Positions 55,074 through 64,000 of a DNA stretch of 64,000 nt are shown piece after piece. Numbering within the stretch: position 1 is the first letter of the stretch; each line of letters begins with the position of its first letter. This DNA is from Verrucomicrobia bacterium IMCC26134 (GTDB lineage: Bacteria; Verrucomicrobiota; Verrucomicrobiia; Opitutales; Opitutaceae), in contig CP011265.1 in NCBI GenBank assembly GCA_000972765.1, positions 1,736,001 through 1,800,000 on the forward strand, written 5' to 3'. The notes under the pieces were generated by a model that was not told the origin of the DNA, did no database searches, and saw nothing but the letters and a program-made list of their open reading frames with translations. Position numbers and translations under genes: made by a program.

Positions 55074-55991
55074 TCACTCCCCTACCCTGGTCGTTTTTAC
55101 GGGTGGTCGGATGGTGTTGGATAGGCTGCCGGGGTCGAACAGACCTCCTGCGAAGTCGAGTCCGAGAGCTGCAGTGGTGACCGTGAAACGAGTTTTATTG
55201 CGCGTCGTTTCATCACGCAGTTCGATGGATTTCACGATCCATTGGTCATCGATTTTCTTAAGTTCAATAACGCGCATGGATTTAAGCGGGGTTTCATTTT
55301 CTCCCAGTTGCTCGGCTTGCACGAGGGCGTTAAATTGCGGATCCAGATACACTCTAATCGCAGCAAGATCCGGACGTCTTGCGACGATGGATGCAGGGGG
55401 ATAAAGGAGAAAAGTGCTCGCTGGCCGTCCCCGCAACCGGGTGATGCCTTCGTAGACGAATTCCTTCCAAAAGAGAAAAGGCATCTGGAGATCGAAAGCC
55501 GTAAGATCTGTGCCTGCCAGCGGGGTAAAAAGAGCCCCATCATCGATTGCGACAGCAACTGTGCCTGATGCGGCCGGCCATTTCCAGGCGGACGGCCGCG
55601 GGCCGCCTTGCACCAGAATGCGATTCTCCCCGGCAACGCCTCCCGGACCACCTTTTGCCGAGCCTAGTTGCATGCGTGTCACGGGTCCATCGATATTCCT
55701 GCCGCCCCAGAGACAACCAGGAATGCGAAACTCGTCTCCGCGACGAGGAAGCACACGCAACTCAAACTCGAGATAATATCCTCCTGCTGGACCGGCGACT
55801 CGCACCTTGCGAAGAATTTCCGCCCCAGTTTCTTGATTCGGCGATCCAAGTTGCAGGTAACGAGGTGGAGGCCGGTTTAACCGTGATTGTGCTACGGACG
55901 GAACCGAGGTGGCGGATAGTAAAGCAAAGAAAAAGCAGACGGTGGATACCGTCTGCTTTTTAAGTATAAAGCGGTGGAACTCCACTCGCAT
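55074..55991 (-). CDS. Exported LolA/DUF4292-like outer-membrane lipoprotein-sorting family protein
   Basis: A 305-residue protein whose N-terminus (about 12-34, CFFFALLSATSVPSVAQ) is a signal peptide. The body resembles outer-membrane lipoprotein-sorting-like proteins (KKIDDQWIVKSIELRDETTRNKTRFTV). Its ATG (55991) lies 6 nt after the secG stop without a Shine-Dalgarno, suggesting translational coupling. Oddity: codons 10-20 are made by a perfect intrinsic terminator hairpin (55930-55961), which should strongly reduce transcription into this gene. Family assignment is moderate. Confidence 0.75.
   Translation of the reverse strand: MRVEFHRFILKKQTVSTVCFFFALLSATSVPSVAQSRLNRPPPRYLQLGSPNQETGAEILRKVRVAGPAGGYYLEFELRVLPRRGDEFRIPGCLWGGRNIDGPVTRMQLGSAKGGPGGVAGENRILVQGGPRPSAWKWPAASGTVAVAIDDGALFTPLAGTDLTAFDLQMPFLFWKEFVYEGITRLRGRPASTFLLYPPASIVARRPDLAAIRVYLDPQFNALVQAEQLGENETPLKSMRVIELKKIDDQWIVKSIELRDETTRNKTRFTVTTAALGLDFAGGLFDPGSLSNTIRPPVKTTRVGE
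55930..55961. terminator. Bidirectional intrinsic terminator within the signal-peptide codons
   Basis: AAAAAGCAGACGG-tggata-CCGTCTGCTTTTT, a perfect 13-bp stem with A and T runs on both sides. It is 37 nt past the secG stop but inside the frame of the next gene, encoding KKQTVSTVCFF of its signal peptide. It can end secG transcripts and act as an attenuator of the downstream gene. Confidence 0.92.
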
Positions 55992-55997
55992 AAAGAA

Positions 55998-56432
55998 TCA
56001 GGGATTAGCGGCAGGTTGCGTGGCGTTGGAAGAAGTTGCCGGCAACTTAACGGAAGGCGCGGGTGCCTCTGAAGCTGCTGTGGTCACAGGTGTTGCCACT
56101 GACTCAGTCTTTACAGGAACCGTGGCAACAGGGGCGGCAACCGCTGACTTGTCCAGCATCGGGAGACTGGATTGATTACGCGCTGCGGTGTGGCGATTGA
56201 TCTGCGCGAGATAGAGGCCGAAGCTAATCAGGAAAAAAGCGATGGCTCCGTAATGAGTCATGCGACTGAGGACATTGCCGGAATCCGCTCCGAAAGTCGC
56301 CTCCGTCATGCCGCCGCCGAGTGCGCCACCGACGCCGCCGTCGGATTTCGACTTCTGCGCGAGCACAAGAAGCACCAGTAAAATTGAGACTACGACCAAC
56401 GCCAAGGTAAAGAGACCGATGAGAATGGACAT
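55998..56432 (-). CDS. secG: Preprotein translocase subunit SecG with extended tail
   Basis: A 144-residue inner-membrane protein of the SecYEG channel. The first segment is LFTLALVVVSILLVLLVLAQKSKSDGG, the conserved GGALGGG loop follows, and a second membrane segment is AIAFFLISFGLYLAQI. The last ~55 residues are a Pro/Ala/Thr/Val-rich tail absent from E. coli SecG (110 aa). It is followed by a gene that starts almost at its stop. Confidence 0.9.
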   Translation of the reverse strand: MSILIGLFTLALVVVSILLVLLVLAQKSKSDGGVGGALGGGMTEATFGADSGNVLSRMTHYGAIAFFLISFGLYLAQINRHTAARNQSSLPMLDKSAVAAPVATVPVKTESVATPVTTAASEAPAPSVKLPATSSNATQPAANP

Positions 56433-56526
56433 GGAAAAGAGTTAAACCACCAATCGCCGCCTCTCTTGTCAATGGCAGGCTTGGCATGGTTTAAAGCAGC
56501 GTTAAGCAGCACAAAGGCCGTATGCC

Positions 56527-58422
56527 CTATATCTCATAGTTCGCGATATATTCAATCGGAGCCCCCGTGGTGCCGGTTTGGTTGTCGGCTCTGCTGCGGT
56601 CGTAGAAAACACGCACGTCCGGTTTCCCTGAGGCGCCGTCGGCGGCGAGTAGCTTCTTGGCGCGTTGAAGCGCGCGTTTGGTGCTCATCGTAAGATTCGC
56701 CTCGGCAGGGAAGATGTTTTCGCTGCCTATGGTTTTCCATGCGCCACTGCGCCAGAGGACGCGTTCTACGTCCGGATTGATGCCGCTTATGAGTAAATGA
56801 CGCTTCGAACTAGTCAGTGATTCGTGAAGTTGCAGCAATGACATCACCGATGTAGCGTCGAGGTGTCGCGCGTTTTTCATTCTTAAAATAACTACGCGAA
56901 TATCCGCCTCTTCAGCACGCATTCGAACTTCTTCTTGAAACAGATCTGCCGCGCCGAAAAACAATTCCCCCTCTACGTGCACGATGGAGATCGTCGAGGA
57001 ACCGCGTTTAACCGCCGCGTCAATTTGGGATAACTGACCCTGTTCATTGAACCCGTATTCGACGAGCGACGGCGCGCTGGCTTTCTTTAAAAACAAGGCA
57101 AGCGAGAGACCGAGTCCTATATAAATCGCGGCATCGAGTTTAAAAAGGAAAGCAGACAGCATGGTGGCCACCAACACTATGGCGTCGGAACGAGTCGCCC
57201 GCCAGGCGATGCGAAGTTGCTCGCGATTGATCATTTTAAGACCGATTCGGATAAGGTGTGCCGCCAGCGCCGGTATCGGCAGGTAGTTGATGAGCGGAGC
57301 GACGCAGAAGAGCGCGCCGAGCACCATTAAACTACTTGAAAGCGCAGCAACCTGGGTGCGGGCGCCACTTTGTTGATTGGTGGCTGAACGAGCGAACGAG
57401 GCCGAACCGGGCATCGCGCCAAAAGCGCAGCACCCGATATTTGCCGCCCCCATGGCAATTAATTCTTGGTTGGCGTTGAAAGACTGGCCTGATCGTGCGG
57501 CGAGCGTTTTGCCGATGGATATTGCTTCCAGCATGCCGAGAAGCGCGATGGCGAGTGCCGTGCTCATCATGGCGGGGAAAACAGATACACTGGCATCCCC
57601 AAACGGTAGCCCCACAAACGATGGAAGAGCTCCGGAAACGGCCCCTTCTTGGGCTATGGTTTTCACGCCTAAAACCTCAAGTCCGGTCCATCGGGTAAAG
57701 AGCGAAATTAAAATTAAACCGACCAATTCCACTGGCACCCATCGGACCAGTCGCTCCAGCGCGAAAAACAAGAGAAACGTTACGAGGCCTATAGCGATGG
57801 AGTAGAAGTTGACCTGGAAGGTGAGCAAGTGCTGCAGGGTGCCTTCGAGCGAGTGGAAAAGGTTGCCGCGTGTGCTTTCCGCGCCGCACAGGTTGGGGAG
57901 CTGACTGGAGGCAAGCAGGATGCCGATGGCGGTTCCATAACCGATGACGACAGAACGGGAGACGAACTGGGTGAGTTTACCGAGCTTTGAAAAACCAGCG
58001 ACGAGCTGAAAAAAGCCGATTAAGAATGCCATCACCAAGGCCAGCTCCGGCTTGGTTACTCCCACGACCGGCAAGGTGGCGATGGCACTGGCCATCAGAA
58101 GACTGATCGAGTTGGTCGGTCCGAAAACCAGATGGCATGAAGTGCTGAATAGAGCAGCCAAAAAACCGCCGACCACTACACACATGATAACCATCTCGGC
58201 CGGAAGGCCGGCGATAAGTGCAAAGCCCACCGCCTGCGGAATAGATACGAGCGCGACGGTGGCGCCTGCGAGTAGATCAGAGCGAAGCTTACCCCTGGAA
58301 TAATGACGGAGCTCGCGCCAGACTGGTGGAACCGGATCCAGTCGGAAGTAGTCCACCGCATCACCAAAGCCATCGACGGCCTGATTAAAGGCGCGTGTAG
58401 CTTTATCGGAATGCGTAGGCAC
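56527..58422 (-). CDS. SulP-family anion transporter with STAS domain
   Basis: A 631-residue inner-membrane protein. About 12 membrane segments include GATVALVSIPQAVGFALIAGLP and FGPTNSISLLMASAI; IAMGAANIGCCAFGAMPGSASFARSA is a SulP signature. The C-terminal STAS domain covers about 470-575 (VHVEGELFFGAADLF, ILRMKNARHLDATSVMSLLQLHESL). Bacterial members carry sulfate, bicarbonate or dicarboxylates; the substrate cannot be told here. It follows parB in the same direction, 23 nt later. Confidence 0.92.
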   Translation of the reverse strand: MPTHSDKATRAFNQAVDGFGDAVDYFRLDPVPPVWRELRHYSRGKLRSDLLAGATVALVSIPQAVGFALIAGLPAEMVIMCVVVGGFLAALFSTSCHLVFGPTNSISLLMASAIATLPVVGVTKPELALVMAFLIGFFQLVAGFSKLGKLTQFVSRSVVIGYGTAIGILLASSQLPNLCGAESTRGNLFHSLEGTLQHLLTFQVNFYSIAIGLVTFLLFFALERLVRWVPVELVGLILISLFTRWTGLEVLGVKTIAQEGAVSGALPSFVGLPFGDASVSVFPAMMSTALAIALLGMLEAISIGKTLAARSGQSFNANQELIAMGAANIGCCAFGAMPGSASFARSATNQQSGARTQVAALSSSLMVLGALFCVAPLINYLPIPALAAHLIRIGLKMINREQLRIAWRATRSDAIVLVATMLSAFLFKLDAAIYIGLGLSLALFLKKASAPSLVEYGFNEQGQLSQIDAAVKRGSSTISIVHVEGELFFGAADLFQEEVRMRAEEADIRVVILRMKNARHLDATSVMSLLQLHESLTSSKRHLLISGINPDVERVLWRSGAWKTIGSENIFPAEANLTMSTKRALQRAKKLLAADGASGKPDVRVFYDRSRADNQTGTTGAPIEYIANYEI

Positions 58423-58445
58423 GAGGCTCGGGCGGTTGAGTAGGG

Positions 58446-59384
58446 TCAGGCCTCGATGCCCAGTTTCTCAAGGATGCGTTGCAGGTCCTCGTTGCCGGCG
58501 TAAGGGATGATGATGCGGCCCTTTTTACCCGTGTGTAAAAGCGCGACACGTGCACCCAGATGCGAGGTCAGCTTTTTCTCTATACTGGCAATGGCGGCTA
58601 CGTCAGCCGGCGCGGTCTTGCGTCCTACGCCTGCACCGGAACCGGAGGAGGTTGTCGCGCTCGCGGCAGCGAGCTTGCGCGCCTGCACTAGACCTTCGGT
58701 GGCTCTGACACTCAACCCCTCCTCGATTACACGACGTGCGATGAGCGTGCGCTGTGCGGTTTCTTCAACGCCGAGCAGAACCTTGGCGTGCCCCACGCTC
58801 AATAGTCCCTTGGCGAGGTAGCCTTGGAGTTCTCCATCGAGCGATAGCAGACGAAGGGAGTTGGCTACACTGGCGCGTGGCTTGCCTACTCTTTCGGCGG
58901 CGACCTCTTGGGTGAGGTCGAAATCACGGATGAGGCTTGCATAGCCATAAGCCTCTTCAAGGGGGTTAAGCCCTTCGCGCTGGAGATTCTCGATCAAGCC
59001 CAGCGCTGCTGCCGAGGCATTGCCTGCAGCGACTAATCGAGCCGGAATAGTTTTGATTTTTAAGAGCTGAAAAGCCCGCCAACGTCTCTCGCCGGCGATC
59101 AGCTGATATTTGCCATCACTGATCTTGCGGACGACGATCGGTTGAAGCAGTCCCTCACTGCGAATGCTATCCGCGAGCTCCTGGAGATGCTCGGGGGCAA
59201 TGTCCTTGCGCGCCTGGTAAGGGCTCGGGCTGATCGTGCTGACGATGAGCTCTAGGAATCCGGCTGGGACAGCTTCGGTGTGTGCTGCAGATGCGGCGAC
59301 CGGAGCGGGAGCTGCTTTGGCGGGAGCGGCGGCGGCGATGAGACCGCCGAGACCGCGACCGAGACGTGATTTTGAAATAGCCAT
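58446..59384 (-). CDS. parB: ParB/Spo0J chromosome-partitioning protein
   Basis: A 312-residue DNA-binding CTPase-type protein that loads at parS sites. The ParA-interacting box (SRLGRGLGGLI) is at the N-terminus; IVVRKISDGKYQLIAGERRWRA is the nucleotide-binding core; the HTH is LTQEVAAERVGKPRASVANSLRLL; a C-terminal dimerisation domain ends with LQRILEKLGI. The intact ParA box implies that parA exists, but it is not adjacent, and no parS site was found in this window. It lies between the LysM and SulP genes. Confidence 0.93.
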   Translation of the reverse strand: MAISKSRLGRGLGGLIAAAAPAKAAPAPVAASAAHTEAVPAGFLELIVSTISPSPYQARKDIAPEHLQELADSIRSEGLLQPIVVRKISDGKYQLIAGERRWRAFQLLKIKTIPARLVAAGNASAAALGLIENLQREGLNPLEEAYGYASLIRDFDLTQEVAAERVGKPRASVANSLRLLSLDGELQGYLAKGLLSVGHAKVLLGVEETAQRTLIARRVIEEGLSVRATEGLVQARKLAAASATTSSGSGAGVGRKTAPADVAAIASIEKKLTSHLGARVALLHTGKKGRIIIPYAGNEDLQRILEKLGIEA

Positions 59385-59426
59385 TTAAGGTCAGGTGTTA
59401 TGATTAAAGTTGGCGACTTGAACGAT

Positions 59427-60017
59427 TTATTTCCCGCCTGGGATAAACAAAACCTGTCCAACCTGCACCCGAGAGGGATCGGCGATGCGATTGGCGTTGA
59501 TGATATCGGTCACTTTGGCACCGGTTTTTTGAGCTATACGTGAAAGCGTGTCGCCGGAAACAACCGTATAACTGATGCCTTCCTTCGAGAAGTTCTCAGT
59601 GAATGTGACCGGTGTGGCCGGATTAGTGGCTTGGGTGACGCGCGGTTTGGTAACCGAATCAAGGGCCGCATTGGTTTGCACAGCGAGCTTCTCAATCTGC
59701 GTGCTCACGAGGGCGAGAGTTTCGGTTTTGGTTTGCTGGTCGCCGGCGCGGACTACGCGGGTGAGATCCGCGACCGCTTCGTTGAGCTGAACAAGAGTAA
59801 CATAATTCAGGGAGGAACCTGCTGCGGATTTAGAGAGGCGCGAGTTGTCCGCTTCAAGTTGCTCAACCCGGAGAGAGAGCTCCCCCGTGCGCTGTTGGAG
59901 CAGGCGGATGTCTTCTCGTAAACTGGCCAACTCCGCGGCCGGAGATTGTGCACCCTGCGACCAAAGCGAAACGGTGCCGGTAAAAACGGCGAATAGGCAA
60001 AGGCTGACTTTCCACAT
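59427..60017 (-). CDS. Exported coiled-coil LysM protein
   Basis: A 196-residue protein with a signal peptide (ending SLWSQG), a coiled-coil region (about 26-60: LREDIRLLQQRTGELSLRVE, then QLEADNSRL) and one C-terminal LysM domain (YTVVSGDTLSRIAQKTGAKVTD, then IINANRIADPSRVQVGQVLFIP). It probably binds peptidoglycan in the periplasm, possibly at the division site, as NlpD-like proteins do. It lies 42 nt upstream of parB and may be co-transcribed with it. Confidence 0.88.
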   Translation of the reverse strand: MWKVSLCLFAVFTGTVSLWSQGAQSPAAELASLREDIRLLQQRTGELSLRVEQLEADNSRLSKSAAGSSLNYVTLVQLNEAVADLTRVVRAGDQQTKTETLALVSTQIEKLAVQTNAALDSVTKPRVTQATNPATPVTFTENFSKEGISYTVVSGDTLSRIAQKTGAKVTDIINANRIADPSRVQVGQVLFIPGGK

Positions 60018-60072
60018 AATACAACGAGTGTGATTAATGCGCCGGACGAAAACAAGTGCCGAGCCTTCCTAA

Positions 60073-61719
60073 TCAATGGGCGGAATGCGATTTCGATGTC
60101 AGTGCATCCAGTTGGGCCTGCCAGCGGGCAGTAAGCTCTAAGTCACGGGCCACACGAGCGATTTCAATAGCTTGTATTAAGGCGGGCTGGCGAAAGTCCA
60201 CCGTGAGCGAATCTTCATCCAGTAATCGACGAAGCAACACACATCCCGACGCTGCGTCGGAAGCGCGGGTAAGCAGACGCGCAGCCTCAAGAACAAGCGG
60301 ACGGTCAACTTCTCTCCAACTAGGTAAAAGTGTGAAAACCCCCAGTGTCCTTATTGCCCCGGGTGCATCAGATGCGTTTAAAAGCAATTCTGCCTGAGTG
60401 AGCGCAAGCGGCAGAGTCGGATTTTTTTTCATTCCGGCGCGGCCCAGAGCCAGCGCGCTTTTTAGATCACCGGCGGCAGCGCGCAGGCGCATTTGCCTCA
60501 TACGAGCGTAGGTTTCGGCGACAGGGCCAAGTGCGTCGCGCCTTTCCCACTGTGTCTCGGCGGAGGTGGCGAAAGGCCGGTAAAGAGGATCGCCGATCAC
60601 CACGCCCTGCCAACTCAGTGCCTTGATGGAGAGAAGCGCGGCACGCCCTAGTGGTTCGCCACGGACTAGCGCGGCGGCGAAGAGTTGTGGTTGGTGAGTG
60701 AGCCCCAGATACGGTTCGGCAACATTACCGAGTGCGGCCGTGACACCGTGACGTACCAATGGGCCAGCCCAGTTAAATTCCCCCGAGCGTAAAGTCGCGG
60801 CAGAAAAACTGTGGATATGCAGGGCAACTGCGCCTACGGGGAAACGGAAACTAGGTGACTTAAAGGGACCGTTTACGTTCCATTCATACCAGCCAAAATA
60901 AAGCACGGGAGCATCGAAGCGAGAGGCTACTGACAGCGTCTTGGCGTCGCGATCGATATCGATCTCAAAACCCAGCGCGGACAAAGCTGGTGCAACACCC
61001 TCCAGCCAAAGGTTTCCTTCATTGACCGGTCCGCCACCCAAATCGATGTAAGCACGTCCGCAGAGGCCGATGCTTTCGGCAAGGATAGCGCGATCAACCA
61101 AGCCCTCGGCGTCGGCCAAAGTAGGACCATCGAGCCGCCCTACGGGTATGATCTGGCTGGCTAGCGCAGCCTCATCCGGATTATCGGCGAGGAACGGATT
61201 GGGGATGAAGGCGTCAATTGGCGCCGAAGCCACGGCGAGTAGCGCCAGTTCGGAATCAACGGCGGCGGCATTATTACGAAACGCGGTGTTTCGATTGAGT
61301 GGCGTGCTGTTTTCGTTAAAAAAAGTCGTGCTGTGTGCTATTCGCAAAGGCACGCCACGACAAACAACAAGGGCCTCAATCGAATGCCCGGACGACGCGA
61401 TTTTTAAACGGCCATAGGCGTCTGTTTTTTCGGACGTAACTGCATCTAGCCACCGGCCCGATATACCAGCCTGCAAAAGGGGATTCCAGATCGTGGATAC
61501 AAACTGAGGCCAAGTGATCTCCTCGGCCGAGGACATACGAACTGCGATGATGCGATTCGACGGCACGCCGCGTTTTTCTGCATAATGCCTGGCCAGTTCC
61601 ATCGACTCGCGATCGGCGGAGTTGGCAATGATGACCACACGCTCTGGATCGGGCGGTGAGGCGCCAGCGAGAACTGCGCTGACGAGAAAAAAGCACCACC
61701 ATATACGACTCATAGACAC
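60073..61719 (-). CDS. TIGR03790-family protein
   Basis: A 548-residue exported protein (signal peptide about 1-19, VSAVLAGASP). It has the traits of the uncharacterised TIGR03790 family: ERVVIIANSADRESMELARHYAEKRGVPSNRIIAV near the start, ALVVCRGVPLRI, VLYFGWYEWNVNGPF and WQGVVIGDPLYRPFA. The GDPLYRPF block resembles one seen in C25/caspase-like peptidases, but no catalytic pair is certain. A TPR-like tail follows (about 400-540). Function unknown; it sits 55 nt upstream of the LysM gene. Confidence 0.83.
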   Translation of the reverse strand: MSMSRIWWCFFLVSAVLAGASPPDPERVVIIANSADRESMELARHYAEKRGVPSNRIIAVRMSSAEEITWPQFVSTIWNPLLQAGISGRWLDAVTSEKTDAYGRLKIASSGHSIEALVVCRGVPLRIAHSTTFFNENSTPLNRNTAFRNNAAAVDSELALLAVASAPIDAFIPNPFLADNPDEAALASQIIPVGRLDGPTLADAEGLVDRAILAESIGLCGRAYIDLGGGPVNEGNLWLEGVAPALSALGFEIDIDRDAKTLSVASRFDAPVLYFGWYEWNVNGPFKSPSFRFPVGAVALHIHSFSAATLRSGEFNWAGPLVRHGVTAALGNVAEPYLGLTHQPQLFAAALVRGEPLGRAALLSIKALSWQGVVIGDPLYRPFATSAETQWERRDALGPVAETYARMRQMRLRAAAGDLKSALALGRAGMKKNPTLPLALTQAELLLNASDAPGAIRTLGVFTLLPSWREVDRPLVLEAARLLTRASDAASGCVLLRRLLDEDSLTVDFRQPALIQAIEIARVARDLELTARWQAQLDALTSKSHSAH

Positions 61720-61777
61720 GCCATAATTATCGGTTGGGATATATCACTCTGAAAATGCAAGATCGTCTATGCCTCTG

Positions 61778-62143
61778 CTACGGTAATCCCGCGGGACGCT
61801 CCGTGGTGAGCGAAATCACGTCCACGGCCGGGATCGCTATTATCGCTCCCCGTTCGGTTGTGATGACGAGAATTGAGCCGGACGCCTTCAACTCTCGAAA
61901 CCCTTCCAAGGTCACAACCTTCTGCCCCTTGATTTGATAGGTTAAAAAGAGCGATGAACGAGAGATGTAACGAAAGGCATCGGCATACCCCAGGGCAAGC
62001 CCCTCGCCTTCCGAGCGTTTAATTACGGTAATGTCCTGCACGATGGGGCTACTCTGACTGCTCTGCGCAACTGCTACTGGACCAAGGCCAACTACAGCGA
62101 CTGCAAAAGTGAAAGTTGAGGCAATGGCATATCGGAGATGCAT
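61778..62143 (-). CDS. Small exported protein of unknown function
   Basis: A 121-residue protein from the ATG at 62143 (MHLRYAIAS); the frame opens nine codons earlier. A signal peptide (1-29, ending AVAQS) precedes a small beta-rich domain (LFLTYQIKGQKVVTLEGFRELKASGSILVITTERGAIIAIP). No known motif. It lies between glgB and the TIGR03790 gene, all leftward. Confidence 0.7.
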   Translation of the reverse strand: MHLRYAIASTFTFAVAVVGLGPVAVAQSSQSSPIVQDITVIKRSEGEGLALGYADAFRYISRSSLFLTYQIKGQKVVTLEGFRELKASGSILVITTERGAIIAIPAVDVISLTTERPAGLP

Positions 62144-62207
62144 GACGGAATTAACGTAGCGCGAAGGCATCTAAGTGCAATCCCCTTACCCGAGGCACGG
62201 CAGTGAT

Positions 62208-64000
62208 TCACGCTTCTCTTTCAGTCCATTTAAATAGTGTGGTGGTAAGTGGCGGCAGCGTGAGACGGAGGCTATAGTCAAACCCGTTCCACGGCACGTC
62301 CTCGGAGGAAACACCGCCTCCGTTGCCCAGACCTGAACCGCCATAATATTCACTATTGGAATTGATTAGCTCGCGCCACCAACCGCGGCGGGGCACACCG
62401 ATGAGGTAGTCCGCACGAACCACCGGCGTGTAGTTACCCACTACAGCGATAAACGTGCGTTCTTTGCCATCGTGGCGAAGGTAGCTGACGACACTGTTGT
62501 CCGCATCGTTGCAGTTAATCCAGCGAAAGGCGGATGCGTTCAGGTCATTGCAGCCCAGTGCGGGCTCGTCCCGGTAGATACGGTTCAAGTCCCGAACAAG
62601 GAGACGAGTGCCCTCGTGGTCGATATACTGGAGCAAATGCCAGTCGAGGGTCCCTGCGTAGGCCCACTCGCGACTTTGCCCGAACTCGCAACCCATGAAG
62701 AGAAGTTTTTTGCCAGGCCAGGCCCACATATGCGCATAGAGTGAACGCAGATGCGCCGCTTTTTCACGTATTTCACCGCCGGGCATTTTTCCTAGCATGG
62801 AGCTTTTACCATGCACAACCTCGTCGTGGGAGAAGACGGTGATAAATCTTTCAGAATACTGATAAAGAGCACCGAAGGTAAAATCGTTGTGGTGCCACTT
62901 GCGGTGGGCGGTATCCTTTTGGAAATACTGGATGGTATCGTGCATCCAGCCCATGTTCCACTTCAGGTCGAAGCCGATACCTCCCTCGGCAACGGATTTG
63001 GTGATACCGGCGAACGCGGTGGATTCTTCCGCGATCATCAATACTCCAGGGTAATAATGATGCACCAGACGGTTGGTTTCGCGTAAAAAGGCTATGGCCT
63101 CGAGGTTTTCGCGCCCGCCGTATTTATTGGGTATCCACTCGCCCTCTTTTCGGGAGTAGTCGAGGTAGAGCATGGAAGCGACCGCATCAACCCGCAAGCC
63201 GTCGAGGTGGTAGCGATCAAGCCAGGCGAGTGCGTTGGCGACAAGGAAACAGCGGACTTCATGACGACCGAAATTGAAAATCAAGGTCCCCCAATCCATG
63301 TGTGCACCTTGCTTGGGGTCGCTATGCTCGTAGAGGTGCGTGCCATCAAACTCGGCGAGCGCAAATTCATCTCTCGGAAAGTGGGCGGGCACCCAATCGA
63401 GAATCACGCCGATGCCGCGCTGGTGCAGGTGATCGACGAAAAACGCAAAATCTTCGGGTCGTCCAAAGCGGTGGGTAGGTGCAAAAAATCCAGTGACCTG
63501 ATAGCCCCACGATCCATCGAAAGGATGCTCCGCCACAGGCATAATCTCCACATGAGTGAACCCCATCTCGACCACGTAATCAGCCAGTGCGGGCGCGAGT
63601 TCACGATAGGTGAGCGGGCGATTGGCATCGGCGAGCTTGTGCTTCCACGAGCCGAGGTGAACTTCGTAAACGGAGAGAGGACGATCCAGTCGATCTGACT
63701 CGGAACGGCGGCGATCCATCCAAACTGAGTCGCCCCATTGGTGCTTGCGTGTGTTACAGACAATGGAGGCATTCCCTGGCGGAGCCTCAAAACGAGTTCC
63801 GTAGGGATCGGTTTTTACCGAGATATCGCCCGACTGGGTGCGCAATTCAAACTTGTAGAGCTCACCCTCGCCGAGGCCGGGTATGAACAACTCCCAGACA
63901 CCGGATGCACCAAGCGGACGCATCGGGTGGTAGCGTCCGTCCCAAGAGTTGAAGTTACCCACCACCGAAACACGGGCCGCGCTGGGAGCCCAGACGGAAA
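62208..64000 (-). CDS. glgB: 1,4-alpha-glucan branching enzyme (N-terminus off window)
   Basis: At least 595 C-terminal residues of the GH13 branching enzyme that makes alpha-1,6 branches in glycogen. The frame is open through the edge: [19 protein letters not shown] is the CBM48 domain at the window end. Catalytic residues appear in [19 protein letters not shown] (Asp nucleophile), LMIAEEST (Glu acid/base) and [10 protein letters not shown] (Asp). The C-terminal beta-sandwich is complete. It pairs functionally with malQ at 52 kb. Confidence 0.95.
   Translation of the reverse strand, partial: SVWAPSAARVSVVGNFNSWDGRYHPMRPLGASGVWELFIPGLGEGELYKFELRTQSGDISVKTDPYGTRFEAPPGNASIVCNTRKHQWGDSVWMDRRRSESDRLDRPLSVYEVHLGSWKHKLADANRPLTYRELAPALADYVVEMGFTHVEIMPVAEHPFDGSWGYQVTGFFAPTHRFGRPEDFAFFVDHLHQRGIGVILDWVPAHFPRDEFALAEFDGTHLYEHSDPKQGAHMDWGTLIFNFGRHEVRCFLVANALAWLDRYHLDGLRVDAVASMLYLDYSRKEGEWIPNKYGGRENLEAIAFLRETNRLVHHYYPGVLMIAEESTAFAGITKSVAEGGIGFDLKWNMGWMHDTIQYFQKDTAHRKWHHNDFTFGALYQYSERFITVFSHDEVVHGKSSMLGKMPGGEIREKAAHLRSLYAHMWAWPGKKLLFMGCEFGQSREWAYAGTLDWHLLQYIDHEGTRLLVRDLNRIYRDEPALGCNDLNASAFRWINCNDADNSVVSYLRHDGKERTFIAVVGNYTPVVRADYLIGVPRRGWWRELINSNSEYYGGSGLGNGGGVSSEDVPWNGFDYSLRLTLPPLTTTLFKWTEREA

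Overview
The window looks like chromosomal DNA of a GC-rich verrucomicrobium, most likely of the Opitutaceae. Three things point there: a protein ending in a VPEPST-type PEP-CTERM sorting signal, large secreted proteins built from Ig-like and choice-of-anchor modules, and a LacI / glycoside hydrolase / pseudopilin / PEP-CTERM locus of the kind common in that family. This placement is inference from gene content. I saw no rRNA, tRNA, CRISPR array, prophage, transposase or replication origin. Both ends cut through genes.

Layout. 0-4.2 kb: a giant secreted protein (cyclophilin domain, Ig-like modules, seven RCC1-like repeats; C-terminus off the window) and a small exported protein. 4.5-18.2 kb: a nucleotide block with pyrE, prs, purL, purF and purM, in which Prs makes the PRPP that PyrE and PurF consume. 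Interleaved are an HTH-metallo-beta-lactamase fusion, a DegP-type protease, an exported MsrB and MurI. 18.2-27.5 kb: an alpha/beta hydrolase, an SbtA-like bicarbonate transporter divergent from a LysR regulator, a SNF2 helicase, an SGNH hydrolase, an OlsB/OlsA pair (ornithine lipid synthesis) and a FecR-domain protein. 27.6-32.7 kb: a HAD protein, prfA-prmC and a fused two-domain ABC permease.

32.7-42.1 kb is a beta-glucan locus: a GH16 glucanase, a pseudopilin and a PEP-CTERM protein in one leftward unit, then a second secreted glycosidase divergent from a LacI regulator, and a small TPR-like exported protein. A 16-nt near-identical motif lies at the LacI/glycosidase divergent start region and upstream of the GH16 gene, a candidate shared operator. 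42.2-48.1 kb: two EamA transporters, TolB, Mrp and TyrS. 48.2-51.5 kb: a tight fabZ-fabI-oleA-oleB operon that joins type II fatty acid synthesis to the head-to-head condensation branch of the Ole pathway, but without oleC or oleD here. 51.5-64 kb: malQ, an aminotransferase, a tandem ribbon-helix-helix protein, a LolA-like protein, secG, a SulP transporter, parB without parA, a LysM protein, a TIGR03790 protein, a small exported protein and glgB (N-terminus off the window).

Non-coding highlights: several strong intrinsic terminators, one of which encodes part of the signal peptide of the gene after secG; a heptamer repeat found upstream of the MBL gene and inside purL; and a 60-nt dispersed repeat in two intergenic gaps.
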